From NCBI RefSeq assembly GCF_002929375.1, contig NZ_PJIP01000005.1:1-64000 (forward strand): 64,000 nt of DNA, given 5' to 3'. Made by a program: the position numbers and the translations under genes. The notes below the pieces were generated by a model. The model did no database searches. It was not told where the DNA came from and was given only the letters and a program-made list of their open reading frames with translations. Source of the DNA: Arthrobacter sp. DWC3 (lineage in GTDB: Bacteria; Actinomycetota; Actinomycetes; Actinomycetales; Micrococcaceae). Positions 1 to 8,901 of the stretch are shown one piece after another. Positions within the stretch are counted from its first letter, which is position 1. Every line of letters starts with the position of its first letter.

Positions 1-413
1 ACCATGACCGAGCGGGGGATGAACCGCATCAGCCGCGCCACGCCGGTGATACCGAGGATCACCTGGAAGATGCCTCCGAGGATGACTGCCGCGATGAAAT
101 AGTCCACGCCGTGGCCGGCCATCAGCGGCGCGATGACCAGGGCGACCGCCCCGGTCGCGGCCGAGATCATCGCCGGACGCCCGCCGAGGAACGAGATGGA
201 CACCGCCATGGTGAAGGAGGCGAACAGGCCCAGGCGCGGATCGACGCCGGCGATGATCGAGAAGGCGATCGCCTCCGGGATCAGGGCCAGGGCGACGACG
301 AGACCGGCGAGGACCTCCGTCTTGAGCAGGCGCGGGTTCCGCAGTGTCCTGGCGACGGACTGGCGTTCGACCGGGGTGAGCGCTGTGGTCGCGGTGGGCG
401 CGGCTGCTGGCAT
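1..413 (-). CDS. SulP family anion permease, N-terminal part (cut by window edge)
   Basis: The minus-strand frame opens with ATG at 413-411 and runs off the window edge, giving 137 residues. After a short hydrophilic N-terminus ([13 protein letters not shown]) come hydrophobic segments with the SulP-type stretch [16 protein letters not shown] and [16 protein letters not shown]. This matches the first transmembrane helices of SulP sulfate/bicarbonate/dicarboxylate permeases. The C-terminal core and STAS domain lie outside the window, so substrate cannot be judged. It diverges from the cycA-like gene; the 286 bp between them (414-699) show no further gene I could support. Confidence 0.85.
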   Translation of the reverse strand, partial: MPAAAPTATTALTPVERQSVARTLRNPRLLKTEVLAGLVVALALIPEAIAFSIIAGVDPRLGLFASFTMAVSISFLGGRPAMISAATGAVALVIAPLMAGHGVDYFIAAVILGGIFQVILGITGVARLMRFIPRSVM

Positions 414-699
414 GGCGGATCCTTCGTAGGTCACGGGTACAGGGAAAGGCATGAGGGCGGGAAGTGATCACCGCGGGCCGGGGGAGCCGGCTTGTGCCGT
501 CGTTCGGGGAAGCCGTGCCGGGCACGGTACATCTCCCATTATGGACCGCTCGGGGGCTTGTCGGGACGGGATCGCGGATGCGCGTGATTTGACTCACGCC
601 CCGCAACCGTTCAGGGTTTTAGGTCTGTCCTCATCGCTCCAACCCACGCGCTCGCAGTCGACTCCAGGTCCTGCGACCGCGGAAGGAAACCAATACCCC

Positions 700-2181
700 A
701 TGCCTGAATCCGCTTCCCCGGCGAAGGTCTCCGCGGCCCACGCCGTCGACCAGCACCAGTCACCGCATCTCAGCCGGTCCCTGAGCAACCGCCACATCCA
801 ACTGCTCGCCATCGGCGGGGCCATCGGCACCGGCCTCTTCATGGGCTCCGGCAAGACCATCTCGCTCGCCGGCCCCTCCGTGATCTTCGTGTACATGATC
901 ATCGGCTTCATGCTGTTCTTCGTCATGCGCGCCATGGGCGAGATCCTGCTCTCCAACCTCGAGTACAAGTCCTTCAGCGACTTCGCCGGCGACCTCCTCG
1001 GCCCCTGGGCCGGGTTCTTCACGGGCTGGTCCTACTGGTTCTTCTGGGTGGTCACCGGCGTCGCGGACATCGTGGCCATCGCGGGCTACGTGGACATCCT
1101 CGCGCCGGGCACCGCGCTGTGGATCCCCGCGCTCGCCACCCCCGTGGTGCTGCTGCTCCTGAACCTCCCCACGGTGAAGGCGTTCGGCGAGGCGGAGTTC
1201 TGGTTCGCCATCATCAAGGTGGTCGCCATCCTCGCGCTGATCGTCACCGGCATCGTCATGATCGCCACGCGCTTCCAGTCGCCCGGCGGCCAGGTGGCGG
1301 ACCTCGCCAACATCTGGAACGACGGCGGCATGTTCCCGCACGGCCTCTTCGGCTTCATCCTCGGTTTCCAGATCGCGATCTTCGCGTTCGCCGGGATCGA
1401 GCTGGTCGGCACCGCCGCCGCCGAGACGAAGGACCCCGAGAAGACACTGCCCCGGGCCGTGAACTCGATCCCCATCCGTGTCCTGCTCTTCTACGTCGGC
1501 GCGCTCACCGTGATCATGGCCGTCAACCCGTGGCGCACCATCGACGCCGCCAACAGCCCGTTCATCGGGATGTTCACCCTCGCCGGGCTCGGGATCGCGG
1601 CCGTCGTCGTGAACCTCGTGGTGCTGACCTCGGCCGCCTCCAGCGCCAACTCCGGCATCTACTCGACGTCGCGCATGGTCTACGGACTGGCGCAGGACGG
1701 CAACGCCCCGAAGGCCTTCGGCAAGCTCAGCCCCCGCAAGGTGCCGCAGAACGCCCTGCTGTTCTCCTGCATCTTCCTGCTCGCGGGGCTGATCCTGCTC
1801 TACTCGGGTGACTCCGTGATCGGCGCCTTCACGATCGTCACGTCGGTGGCCTCGGTGCTGACCATGTTCGTGTGGTCCATGATCCTTCTCAGCTACCTGG
1901 CGTTCCGCCGTCGTCGGCCCGAACTGCACGAGGCGTCGTCCTTCAAGATGCCCGGCTCCTCGTTCATGCCGTACGTGGTCCTCGCGTTCTTCCTGTTCAT
2001 GCTGGTGGCCCTGGCCCAGGCGGAGGACACCCGACTGGCGCTCTTCGTGACCCCGCTGTGGTTCGTCCTGCTCGGCGGAGCGTGGTTCCTGAACCGCAAG
2101 ACCCCGCTGCAGCAGGCACGCATCGAGGAGCACAGGGCCCTGGTGCGCCGCGAACAGGCCGCGCGCACGGCGCGCGTCTAG
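700..2181 (+). CDS. cycA: APC family amino-acid permease, CycA-like (D-Ser/D-Ala/Gly:H+ symporter type)
   Basis: 493 residues from ATG at 700, chosen because a GGAAGGA ribosome site lies just upstream and homology begins here; the frame stays open further 5' without resembling the family. The APC consensus is plain: AIGGAIGTGLFMGSGK near residues 36-51, then a nearly verbatim CycA stretch (RAMGEILLSNLEYKSFSDF) and IELVGTAAAETKDPEK in mid-protein. About 12 hydrophobic segments fit an inner-membrane H+ symporter importing D-serine, D-alanine and glycine. Exact substrate is inferred from family similarity. The stop codon overlaps that of the convergent gene. Confidence 0.9.
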   Translation: MPESASPAKVSAAHAVDQHQSPHLSRSLSNRHIQLLAIGGAIGTGLFMGSGKTISLAGPSVIFVYMIIGFMLFFVMRAMGEILLSNLEYKSFSDFAGDLLGPWAGFFTGWSYWFFWVVTGVADIVAIAGYVDILAPGTALWIPALATPVVLLLLNLPTVKAFGEAEFWFAIIKVVAILALIVTGIVMIATRFQSPGGQVADLANIWNDGGMFPHGLFGFILGFQIAIFAFAGIELVGTAAAETKDPEKTLPRAVNSIPIRVLLFYVGALTVIMAVNPWRTIDAANSPFIGMFTLAGLGIAAVVVNLVVLTSAASSANSGIYSTSRMVYGLAQDGNAPKAFGKLSPRKVPQNALLFSCIFLLAGLILLYSGDSVIGAFTIVTSVASVLTMFVWSMILLSYLAFRRRRPELHEASSFKMPGSSFMPYVVLAFFLFMLVALAQAEDTRLALFVTPLWFVLLGGAWFLNRKTPLQQARIEEHRALVRREQAARTARV

Positions 2182-2438
2182 TCCCGCTGTTCGCGTTGGA
2201 GGACCGTCCCGCTCGGGGCGGTCCTTCGTGCGTCAGGGCCCTGCACCGGCGCCGGCCCGCGCTTCCGGCGCCCGAGGAGCGCTGCGTTGAGGCCCCCGAT
2301 CGCCGCCGCCGTCACGAGGCTGAGGAGGACGGCGGTCTGCAGGTCCCGACCGGTCTCGGAGTGGGCGGCGACGAGGATCGGCGTCACCACCAGCATGGTG
2401 GTGACGAACCAGAGGGTTCTGCTCTGCACGAACCGCAT
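2178..2438 (-). CDS. Small membrane protein, function unknown
   Basis: 86 residues from ATG at 2438, preceded by a clear AGGAGG site (reverse complement of 2442-2452). Two hydrophobic segments (about residues 9-24 and 34-52) flank the polar stretch AHSETGRDLQ, and the tail is Arg/Pro rich, so a two-helix inner-membrane protein is likely. I do not recognise a named family. It converges on cycA with overlapping stops and diverges from the FUSC-like gene downstream, leaving about 150 bp for both promoters. A longer in-frame upstream extension exists on this strand but lacks coding character and would run through the FUSC-like gene. Confidence 0.7.
   Translation of the reverse strand: MRFVQSRTLWFVTTMLVVTPILVAAHSETGRDLQTAVLLSLVTAAAIGGLNAALLGRRKRGPAPVQGPDARRTAPSGTVLQREQRD
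2200..2225 (+). terminator. Possible rho-independent terminator after cycA
   Basis: AGGACCG and CGGTCCT arms enclose TCCC-GCTC-GGGG, giving a strong hairpin 19 nt after the cycA stop, followed by TTCG rather than a T-run. It lies inside the 3' coding end of the convergent small gene, so it serves both. Confidence 0.5.
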
Positions 2439-2588
2439 GCCCGTTCCTCCTCTCGACCCGTCCAGCGTAGGGACGCGCGGACCGCGGCGCGTCATCCCTG
2501 AGGGGGAAAGAGCCCGCCGCGGATCGTCCCGGGAAGGCAACCCCGGCGTGCCGGGCGCCGGGTCAGGAGCGGCTGCGATACTGCACGG

Positions 2589-3716
2589 ATGGCCAAGAAC
2601 CGGATCACCCGCGGCCGTGGCGTCCTCGCAGCCCGCCTCGACGACGGCCTCAAGGACCGCCTGGGTTCCGCGGTGGTCAGTCCCCAGCTCCTGCTCGCGG
2701 CGAAGGCCGCCGTCGCCGCGGCGCTGGCATGGACCGTCGCGCTCGCCATCCCGGGGGAGGCCTCCCGGTACCCGTACTACGCGCCGCTCGGGGCCCTGCT
2801 CGCGATCTACCCCACGGTCGCCGGCACCCTGAAGTCGGGCCTCCAGACCGTCACGGGCCTCACGATCGGCATCATCCTGGCCTACGTGGCGGTCTGGGCC
2901 GGCGAGCCGAACTGGGGGACCATCGCCTTCGTGGTCGGCGTGGGTGTGCTCCTTGCGGGAGCCCTGCGGAGGACGGCGGGCGGGGGCTCCGGGATCGCCT
3001 CCGCCGGGTTGTTCGTCCTCGTCATCGGCAACGAGAACCTCGGCTACTCGCTGGGCTACCTCGTGCAGACCGTGGTGGGGGTGGGTGTGGGGCTCGCAGT
3101 GAGCGCACTGATCCTGCCGCCCCTCCACCTGAACGACGCCGTGGGCCAGATGAGCCTGCTCCGCAGGACGGCGGCCCGCCAGCTGCAGGAGATGGGCGAG
3201 GCCCTCGAGGAGGGCTGGGCCGCCGATGATCCCCGCTGGTCGGAACGGCGGGACGACCTCACGGCGTCGGCCCGTAACGCGCGGGACGCGCTGCAGTACG
3301 CGGACGAGAGCCGCAAGGGCAACGTACGGCGCCGCTTCCACCCGCGCGACGTGCGGCGCGACTACCGGCACGTCGAGGTCCTCGAGGTCGTCGCGGCCCA
3401 CACGCTGAACATCACCAATCTGCTGCAGGACGGACTTCACGGGACGTCGCGGGAGCACCCCATCCCCGCCTCGGTGCGCCCGCCACTCCAGCGCGCCTTC
3501 ACCGCCGTGGGGGACGTCCTCGATCTCTGGACGGTCGAGGAGGACGACGCCGCGACCCTCCGCGCGGCACAGGACAGCCTGCACGCACTCGCCTCGGCGG
3601 CGTACGAGTCGTCCTCCCGGGACGTACCCTTCGGGGCTGCGGCCGCGATCGCCATGAGCCTGCACCGCATCCTGCAGGCCGTGACGCCCGGGCTGCGGAT
3701 CGAGGGTGCGGAGTAG
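2589..3716 (+). CDS. FUSC / aromatic acid exporter-like membrane protein
   Basis: 375 residues. The N-terminal half carries about six transmembrane segments starting near residue 34 with the FUSC-type pattern PYYAPLGALLAIYPTVAGTL and KSGLQTVTGLTIGI. The C-terminal half is a soluble helical region rich in charged residues (RRTAARQLQEMGEALEEG onwards). This architecture is that of FUSC (fusaric acid resistance)/ArAE proteins that export aromatic acids; the actual substrate is unknown. It is a single transcription unit followed by a strong hairpin. Confidence 0.75.
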   Translation: MAKNRITRGRGVLAARLDDGLKDRLGSAVVSPQLLLAAKAAVAAALAWTVALAIPGEASRYPYYAPLGALLAIYPTVAGTLKSGLQTVTGLTIGIILAYVAVWAGEPNWGTIAFVVGVGVLLAGALRRTAGGGSGIASAGLFVLVIGNENLGYSLGYLVQTVVGVGVGLAVSALILPPLHLNDAVGQMSLLRRTAARQLQEMGEALEEGWAADDPRWSERRDDLTASARNARDALQYADESRKGNVRRRFHPRDVRRDYRHVEVLEVVAAHTLNITNLLQDGLHGTSREHPIPASVRPPLQRAFTAVGDVLDLWTVEEDDAATLRAAQDSLHALASAAYESSSRDVPFGAAAAIAMSLHRILQAVTPGLRIEGAE

Positions 3717-3748
3717 CACGCGGACCGGCACGGGGCCGGGAAACGGAA

Positions 3749-3777
3749 GGAGGGACACCCGGAACGGGTATCCCTCC
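3749..3777 (+). terminator. Terminator hairpin between FUSC-like gene and DUF4235 gene
   Basis: GGAGGGA-c-ACCC-ggaac-GGGT-a-TCCCTCC forms an almost perfect stem between two convergent genes. There is no T-run on either strand, so it is probably a bidirectional terminator of the actinobacterial type. Confidence 0.6.
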
Positions 3778-3796
3778 TCCCGTGCGCTCCGGTGGC

Positions 3797-4057
3797 TCAG
3801 GTCAGGTCGCGGGTCTTCTCGAACCGGGCGATCGCCTTCTGGGTGGAGCGGTTGGTCAGCACCTGGATGGTGGTGCTCACGGCACCCGAGATGATCGCGA
3901 ACACGAGGGCCGACCGCAGCGTGTTCTCGAGCCCGTCCTTGCTCTTGGGCGGGGCCTCGCCCGTGATCTTCTCCCACAGGAAGTCGACGAGCTTGGTTCC
4001 GACGAAGCCGGCGCCCGCGCTCATACCGACGCCGAGCAGCTTGAACACCACGTTCAT
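3797..4057 (-). CDS. DUF4235 family membrane protein
   Basis: 86 residues from ATG at 4057 with an AGAAGGAGA site upstream. Two hydrophobic segments (about residues 4-22 and 48-64) flank a polar loop containing LVDFLWEKITGEAPP. This pattern and size match the small actinobacterial DUF4235 proteins, whose function is unknown. An in-frame extension upstream is Pro/Arg rich and lacks coding character, so the shorter start is preferred. Confidence 0.75.
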   Translation of the reverse strand: MNVVFKLLGVGMSAGAGFVGTKLVDFLWEKITGEAPPKSKDGLENTLRSALVFAIISGAVSTTIQVLTNRSTQKAIARFEKTRDLT

Positions 4058-4206
4058 GGTTTCTCCTTCTGGTCCGAATAGTCCTGCGTCCAGCCTAGTC
4101 GGGCGCGGCGCCCGTGCGCAGGGGCGGATCGGCGGGCGCGTCGGCGGTCGGACCCCGGCACACGGACCCGGACGCGCAGGTGTAGGATCGGTACCGCTCA
4201 ACCAAC

Positions 4207-4318
4207 ACACGACAGGGGAGCGCCGATCCGCAGCATGCTGCCGGAGCGGGCGCTGAGAGTGCGGACCGCCGCAGACCCTCGAACCTGATCCGGCTAGTAC
4301 CGGCGAAGGGAGTCGAGT
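4207..4318 (+). promoter_or_regulatory. TPP riboswitch (THI element)
   Basis: The thi-box sequence is clear: AGGGGAGCGCC at 4214, GCGCTGAGAGTGCGG at 4250-4264, GACCCTCGAACCTGATC at 4274-4290 and a closing CGGCGAAGGGAGTCGAG ending at 4317. These are the conserved pyrimidine- and pyrophosphate-sensor elements of thiamine pyrophosphate riboswitches. It lies about 75 nt upstream of the ykoE start, within the 333-bp gap at 4058-4390. It is expected to switch the ykoEDC importer off when TPP is plentiful. Confidence 0.95.
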
Positions 4319-4364
4319 TCTCAGGGTGCACGGACATCGCCACGGCGACGGCCCGTCGCCCTCC

Positions 4365-4383
4365 CCTCCTGCATCCCAGGAGG
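4365..4383 (+). promoter_or_regulatory. SD-sequestering hairpin, probable TPP riboswitch expression platform
   Basis: CCTCCT at 4365-4370 pairs perfectly with AGGAGG at 4378-4383 across a 7-nt loop. AGGAGG is the ribosome site of ykoE (ATG at 4391), so the hairpin would hide it. A second stem (GGCGACGG / CCGTCGCC, about 4344-4360) lies between aptamer and hairpin. Translational control is inferred from this layout. Confidence 0.65.
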
Positions 4384-4390
4384 AAATCCC

Positions 4391-4999
4391 ATGGCATCAC
4401 CCACGGCCCTCAAGGGCTCCACCCCGTCCACCCGTCAGTGGCGCGTCGTCGACATCGTGGTGGCCTCGGTCATCGCCGTCGCCGTCGGCGTCCTGTTCTT
4501 CGCCTGGTCCGCCGGCTACTCGGGCATCAGTGTCCTCACCGCCGGGTTCCCGCCGCTCGGCGGCCTGTACACGGGCGGCTGGCTGATCGCCGGCGTGCTC
4601 GGCGGGCTGATCATCCGCAAACCCGGAGCCGCCATCTACTGCGAGACCCTTGCGGCGGCGGTCTCGGCTCTCGTCGGCACCCAATTCGGCATCAGCGTGC
4701 TGCTCTCCGGGGCCATCCAGGGCGCGGGCGCCGAGCTCGTCTTCCTGCTCTTCCTCTACCGGAAGTGGAACCTGCCCGTCGCGCTCCTCGCCGGTCTCGG
4801 CGCGGGCCTCGCGCTCGCGATCAGCGAGAACATCCTCTACAACGCCCTCTGGAGCCTTCAGTTCCAGCTGCTCTACGTGCTGTTCGCCGGCATCTCCGGC
4901 GTGGTCATCGCGGGCCTGCTGTCCTGGCTGGCCATGCGGGGACTCGCGAGGACGGGCGTGCTGTCCGCCTTCGCCGCCGGCCGGACGGCGGACGTGTGA
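4391..4999 (+). CDS. ykoE: YkoE-type ECF substrate-binding (S) component, thiamine/HMP uptake
   Basis: 202 residues, very hydrophobic, about five or six transmembrane helices. It has the YkoE pattern: a short basic N-terminus, VDIVVASVIAVAVGVLF, a glycine-rich PPLGGLYTGGWLIAG and IYCETLAAAVSAL. YkoE is the membrane S component that binds hydroxymethylpyrimidine or thiamine in the ykoEDC energy-coupling factor importer. It is the first gene behind the TPP riboswitch and overlaps the ATPase gene by GTGA, so the three genes are translated as one operon. The optimal AGGAGG site lies 7 nt before the ATG. Confidence 0.9.
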   Translation: MASPTALKGSTPSTRQWRVVDIVVASVIAVAVGVLFFAWSAGYSGISVLTAGFPPLGGLYTGGWLIAGVLGGLIIRKPGAAIYCETLAAAVSALVGTQFGISVLLSGAIQGAGAELVFLLFLYRKWNLPVALLAGLGAGLALAISENILYNALWSLQFQLLYVLFAGISGVVIAGLLSWLAMRGLARTGVLSAFAAGRTADV

Positions 5000-6516
5000 C
5001 CGCAGCCGACATGCCGTCCCCGGGCGCGGTGCGGGTCCGCGCCCGGGGATGGGGGTGGCGCCACGCGGGCCGCAGGGCCTTCGCCGCACGCCACCTCGAC
5101 CTCGACGTCCGGCCCGGTGAGCGCGTGCTGCTCCTCGGTGCCTCCGGCGCGGGCAAGTCCACCGTGCTGCACGGGCTGGCGGGGCTGCTCGGCAGTCACG
5201 ACGAGGGCGAGCAGGAGGGCGAGCTGCTGCTCGACGGCGCGCACCCCGCCGCGGCGCGGGGGAGGGCAGGGCTCGTGCTGCAGGATCCCGAGACGCAGGT
5301 GGTCCTCGCCCGCGTGGGCGACGAGGTGGCCTTCGCCGCCGAGAACCTCGCCGTGCCGCGCGACGAGATCTGGCAGCGGGTGGGCCGCGCGCTCGACGAC
5401 GTGGGCCTCGACCTCCCGCTGGACCACCCCACCACCGCGCTGTCCGGCGGGCAGAAACAGCGCCTCGCCCTCGCCTCCGTGCTCGCGATGGAACCCGGGC
5501 TGCTCCTCCTCGACGAACCCACGGCGAACCTCGACCCCGACGGCGTCCTGGAGGTCCGCGACGCCGTGGTCCGCGTCCTCGAACGCACGGGGGCGACGCT
5601 CGTCGTCGTCGAGCACCGCGTGGCCGTGTGGGCGGACGTCGTCGACCGCGTGATCGTGCTCGACGCCGGCGGCGGTGTCCTCGCCGACGGTCCTCCCGGC
5701 ACCGTCCTGGTGCAGGAGGACACCCGGGCGCGCCTCGCCGCGGCGGGGGTGTGGGTCCCGGGCCGGCAGCCGGCCGTCGGCGGCACGATGCCCGGCGGTC
5801 CTGGCTCATCCGGTCCCGACGCCTCGGGGGCCGCCGGCGAGGTGCTGCTGTCGGCGCAGGGGCTCGGTGTCGCCCGGACCCGGCGCGGCCCGGTGGCCGT
5901 GCAGGACCTGGCGCTGCAGGTGCGCGCCGGAGAGGCCCTGGGCATCACCGGGCCCAACGGTGCCGGCAAGTCGACGGTGGCCCTGACGCTGGGCGGCCTG
6001 CTGCGCCCGCGCGCAGGGACCCTGACGGCCTCGCCGGGCCTGGCGGGGGAGGCCGGTGGCGATCCGTTCCGGTGGCGGTCGGCGCAGCTCGTGCAGCGCA
6101 TCGGGAGCGTCTTCCAGGAACCGGAGCACCAGTTCCTCACCGCGAGCGTGGCGGACGAACTCGCCTTCGGGCCCCGGCAGGCCGGCGTCGCCGACCCGGC
6201 ACGCATCGGCGCGGTGGCCGAGCGGTTGCGCCTCACGCACCTGCTGCAGGCCAACCCGTTCACGCTCTCCGGCGGGGAGAAGCGGCGACTGTCGGTGGCG
6301 ACGATGCTCGCCACTGCCCCGCGCGTCCTCGTCCTCGACGAGCCCACGTTCGGGCAGGACGCCGGAACCTGGGCCGAGCTCGTCACGCTCCTGCGCGAAC
6401 TGGTCGCCGACGGCGTGGCCGTGCTGTCGGTGACGCACGACGCCGACTACATCGCGGCCCTCGGCGGCTCCACCCTGCACATCTCCGGCGGCGCGGGACG
6501 GCTGGTGTCCCGGTGA
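4996..6516 (+). CDS. ykoD: YkoD-type ECF transporter ATPase, two fused ABC domains
   Basis: 506 residues from GTG at 4996, which overlaps the ykoE stop; ATG at 5011 is an alternative. Two complete ABC ATPase domains are fused. Domain 1 has Walker A GASGAGKS (about residue 47), signature LSGGQKQ (about 149) and LLLLDEPTANLD. Domain 2 has Walker A GPNGAGKS (about 320), signature LSGGEKR (about 424) and VLVLDEPTFGQD. A Gly/Ala/Pro linker (about 255-285) joins them. This is the A/A' energising subunit for YkoE and YkoC. Confidence 0.92.
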   Translation: MTAADMPSPGAVRVRARGWGWRHAGRRAFAARHLDLDVRPGERVLLLGASGAGKSTVLHGLAGLLGSHDEGEQEGELLLDGAHPAAARGRAGLVLQDPETQVVLARVGDEVAFAAENLAVPRDEIWQRVGRALDDVGLDLPLDHPTTALSGGQKQRLALASVLAMEPGLLLLDEPTANLDPDGVLEVRDAVVRVLERTGATLVVVEHRVAVWADVVDRVIVLDAGGGVLADGPPGTVLVQEDTRARLAAAGVWVPGRQPAVGGTMPGGPGSSGPDASGAAGEVLLSAQGLGVARTRRGPVAVQDLALQVRAGEALGITGPNGAGKSTVALTLGGLLRPRAGTLTASPGLAGEAGGDPFRWRSAQLVQRIGSVFQEPEHQFLTASVADELAFGPRQAGVADPARIGAVAERLRLTHLLQANPFTLSGGEKRRLSVATMLATAPRVLVLDEPTFGQDAGTWAELVTLLRELVADGVAVLSVTHDADYIAALGGSTLHISGGAGRLVSR

Positions 6517-7310
6517 GCAACGACTACCTGACGCCGGTCCTCACCGGGAGGACGCTCCTGCGCGCCAATCCCGTGTCCAAGCTGTTCGCCGCCGTCGTCA
6601 TCACGCTCGCGCTGCTGGCGAGCATCGACTGGGTCAGCGCGGCGACGGCCCTCGCCTGTGAACTGGCGCTCATGCCGCTGCTGGGCATCAGCGTGGCGGG
6701 GCTCGCCCGGCGGATCTGGCCGCTGCTCGTCGCCGCGGGAGTCGGAGCCTACGGTACGGCCCTGCTCGCGGAGAAGACCGGCGCGGTGCTGCTCGACGTC
6801 GGGCCGTTCCTGTTCACCGAGGGGTCGGTGGCCGCGGGTGTCGCCGTCGGGCTGCGAGGGCTGGCGCTCGCGCTGCCGGGCATCTTCATCCTTCTCACCA
6901 CGGACCCCACGGACCTCGCCGACGCCCTCGCGCAGAAACTGCACCTGCCGCCCCGCTTCGTCCTCGGGGGCCTCGCCGCGCTGAGGCTCGTGGGGCTCCT
7001 CGTGGAGCAGTGGGAGATGCTCGGGCTCGCGCGGCATGCTCGCGGCGTCGGCTCGGACGGGTCCGTGGTGGCCCGCACCCGGAACCTGCTGGGGCAGTCC
7101 TTCGGGCTGATCGTCCAGGCCATCCGGCGTGCCACCCGGCTCGCGACGGCGATGGAGGCCCGCGGGTTCGGCGGCGGTCCGCGCACGTGGGCGCGGGAAA
7201 GCACTTTCTCGGCGCTCGACGCCGTCGTCGCCGTCGTCGGCCTGCTCGTCGCGGCCGGGGCCGTGACGGCCGCGGTGCTCGCCGGGACGTGGGACTTCCT
7301 GCTGTCCTGA
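6513..7310 (+). CDS. ykoC: YkoC-type ECF transmembrane (T) component
   Basis: 265 residues from GTG at 6513, overlapping the ykoD stop by GTGA. Hydrophobic segments are interrupted by the cytoplasmic coupling helices of EcfT proteins, whose hallmark Ala-Arg-Gly motifs are both present: ARHARGVGSDG and AMEARGFGGG. It transmits ATPase movements to the S component. The operon ends at the hairpin at 7338-7367. Confidence 0.9.
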   Translation: MSNDYLTPVLTGRTLLRANPVSKLFAAVVITLALLASIDWVSAATALACELALMPLLGISVAGLARRIWPLLVAAGVGAYGTALLAEKTGAVLLDVGPFLFTEGSVAAGVAVGLRGLALALPGIFILLTTDPTDLADALAQKLHLPPRFVLGGLAALRLVGLLVEQWEMLGLARHARGVGSDGSVVARTRNLLGQSFGLIVQAIRRATRLATAMEARGFGGGPRTWARESTFSALDAVVAVVGLLVAAGAVTAAVLAGTWDFLLS

Positions 7311-7337
7311 CCGGGGCCGTACGGTGCCGGAAACGCA

Positions 7338-7367
7338 CTCGGGGGCCCGCCGAAGCGGGCCCCCGAG
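7338..7367. terminator. Bidirectional terminator between ykoC and the amino-acid ABC operon
   Basis: CTCGGGGGCCCGC and GCGGGCCCCCGAG form a perfect 13-bp stem with a CGAA loop between two convergent operons. There is no T-run, but the stem is strong and the position fits termination from both sides. Confidence 0.75.
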
Positions 7368-7392
7368 GGCGGGGTGGGAACGTCCGGGAGTC

Positions 7393-8126
<734 letters not shown>

Positions 8127-8130
<4 letters not shown>

Positions 8131-8891
8131 GCCTTCGCTCCTTCACCGATCTTGGCGGCCAGTTCGTCCGGCTCGGGCTTCTGCTTCTTGCCCACGCGGA
8201 GCCTGTTGTCGATGTAGTTGACGAGGTGCGTCAGCGGGATGGTGAGGCACAGGTACAGGAACGCGGACGCGATGAGCGGCGAGAGGTTGCCCGTGGTGCT
8301 CGCCGCGTCGTTGCCGATCCTGAACAGCTCGCGCTCGCTCGAGAGCAGCCCCAGGAAGTAGACCAGGGAGGACTCCTTGATCAGCGCGATGAACTGGTTC
8401 ACCAGGGCGGGCAGCACGCGCCGCACGCCCTGAGGGACCACCACGAGCTGCATCGACGAGCGGTAGCTGAAGCCCAGCGCACGCGAGGCCTCCAGCTGCC
8501 CCTTCTCCACGCTCTGGATGCCGGAGCGGAAGATCTCGCCGATGTAGGCCGCCGCCATGAGCGACAGCGCGAGGATGCCCATCGGGAACGGGCTCGTGCT
8601 GCCGGTGAGCTGGCGGTAGATCGGGCTGAGCCCGATGCCGATGAGCAGGATGATCACGACGGCCGGCACGCCACGGAAGATGTCCGTGTAGATGCGTGCC
8701 ACCCACCGCAGCAGCCGGTTGCGGGAGATCCCCATGATCGCGAGGACCATGCCGAGGATCGTCCCGATGATGCCGGAGGCCAGGGCCAGGATCAGGGTGT
8801 TCCGCAGACCAACCGTGAGGAGTTCCGGCAGGACGGCCGCCATCGCCCCCCAGTCGAAGAAGGTCTGCGCGAGCTGTTCAAAGGCATTCAT
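8127..8891 (-). CDS. Polar amino-acid ABC transporter permease (His/Glu/Gln/Arg/opine family)
   Basis: 254 residues. It has the HisM/GlnP permease pattern: N-terminal helix with [14 protein letters not shown], the [20 protein letters not shown] stretch and the coupling EAA-like region [19 protein letters not shown]. The C-terminus is basic and Lys/Glu rich. It starts 10 nt after the binding-protein stop and overlaps the ATPase gene. A single permease implies a homodimeric channel. Confidence 0.92.
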
Positions 8892-8901
8892 GCAGGGACC
8901 G

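Noticed and set aside
760-2133. A 457-codon minus-strand frame antisense to the CycA-like gene
   Set aside because: His/Asp/Glu/Arg-rich shadow of the permease; no domain and no ribosome site.
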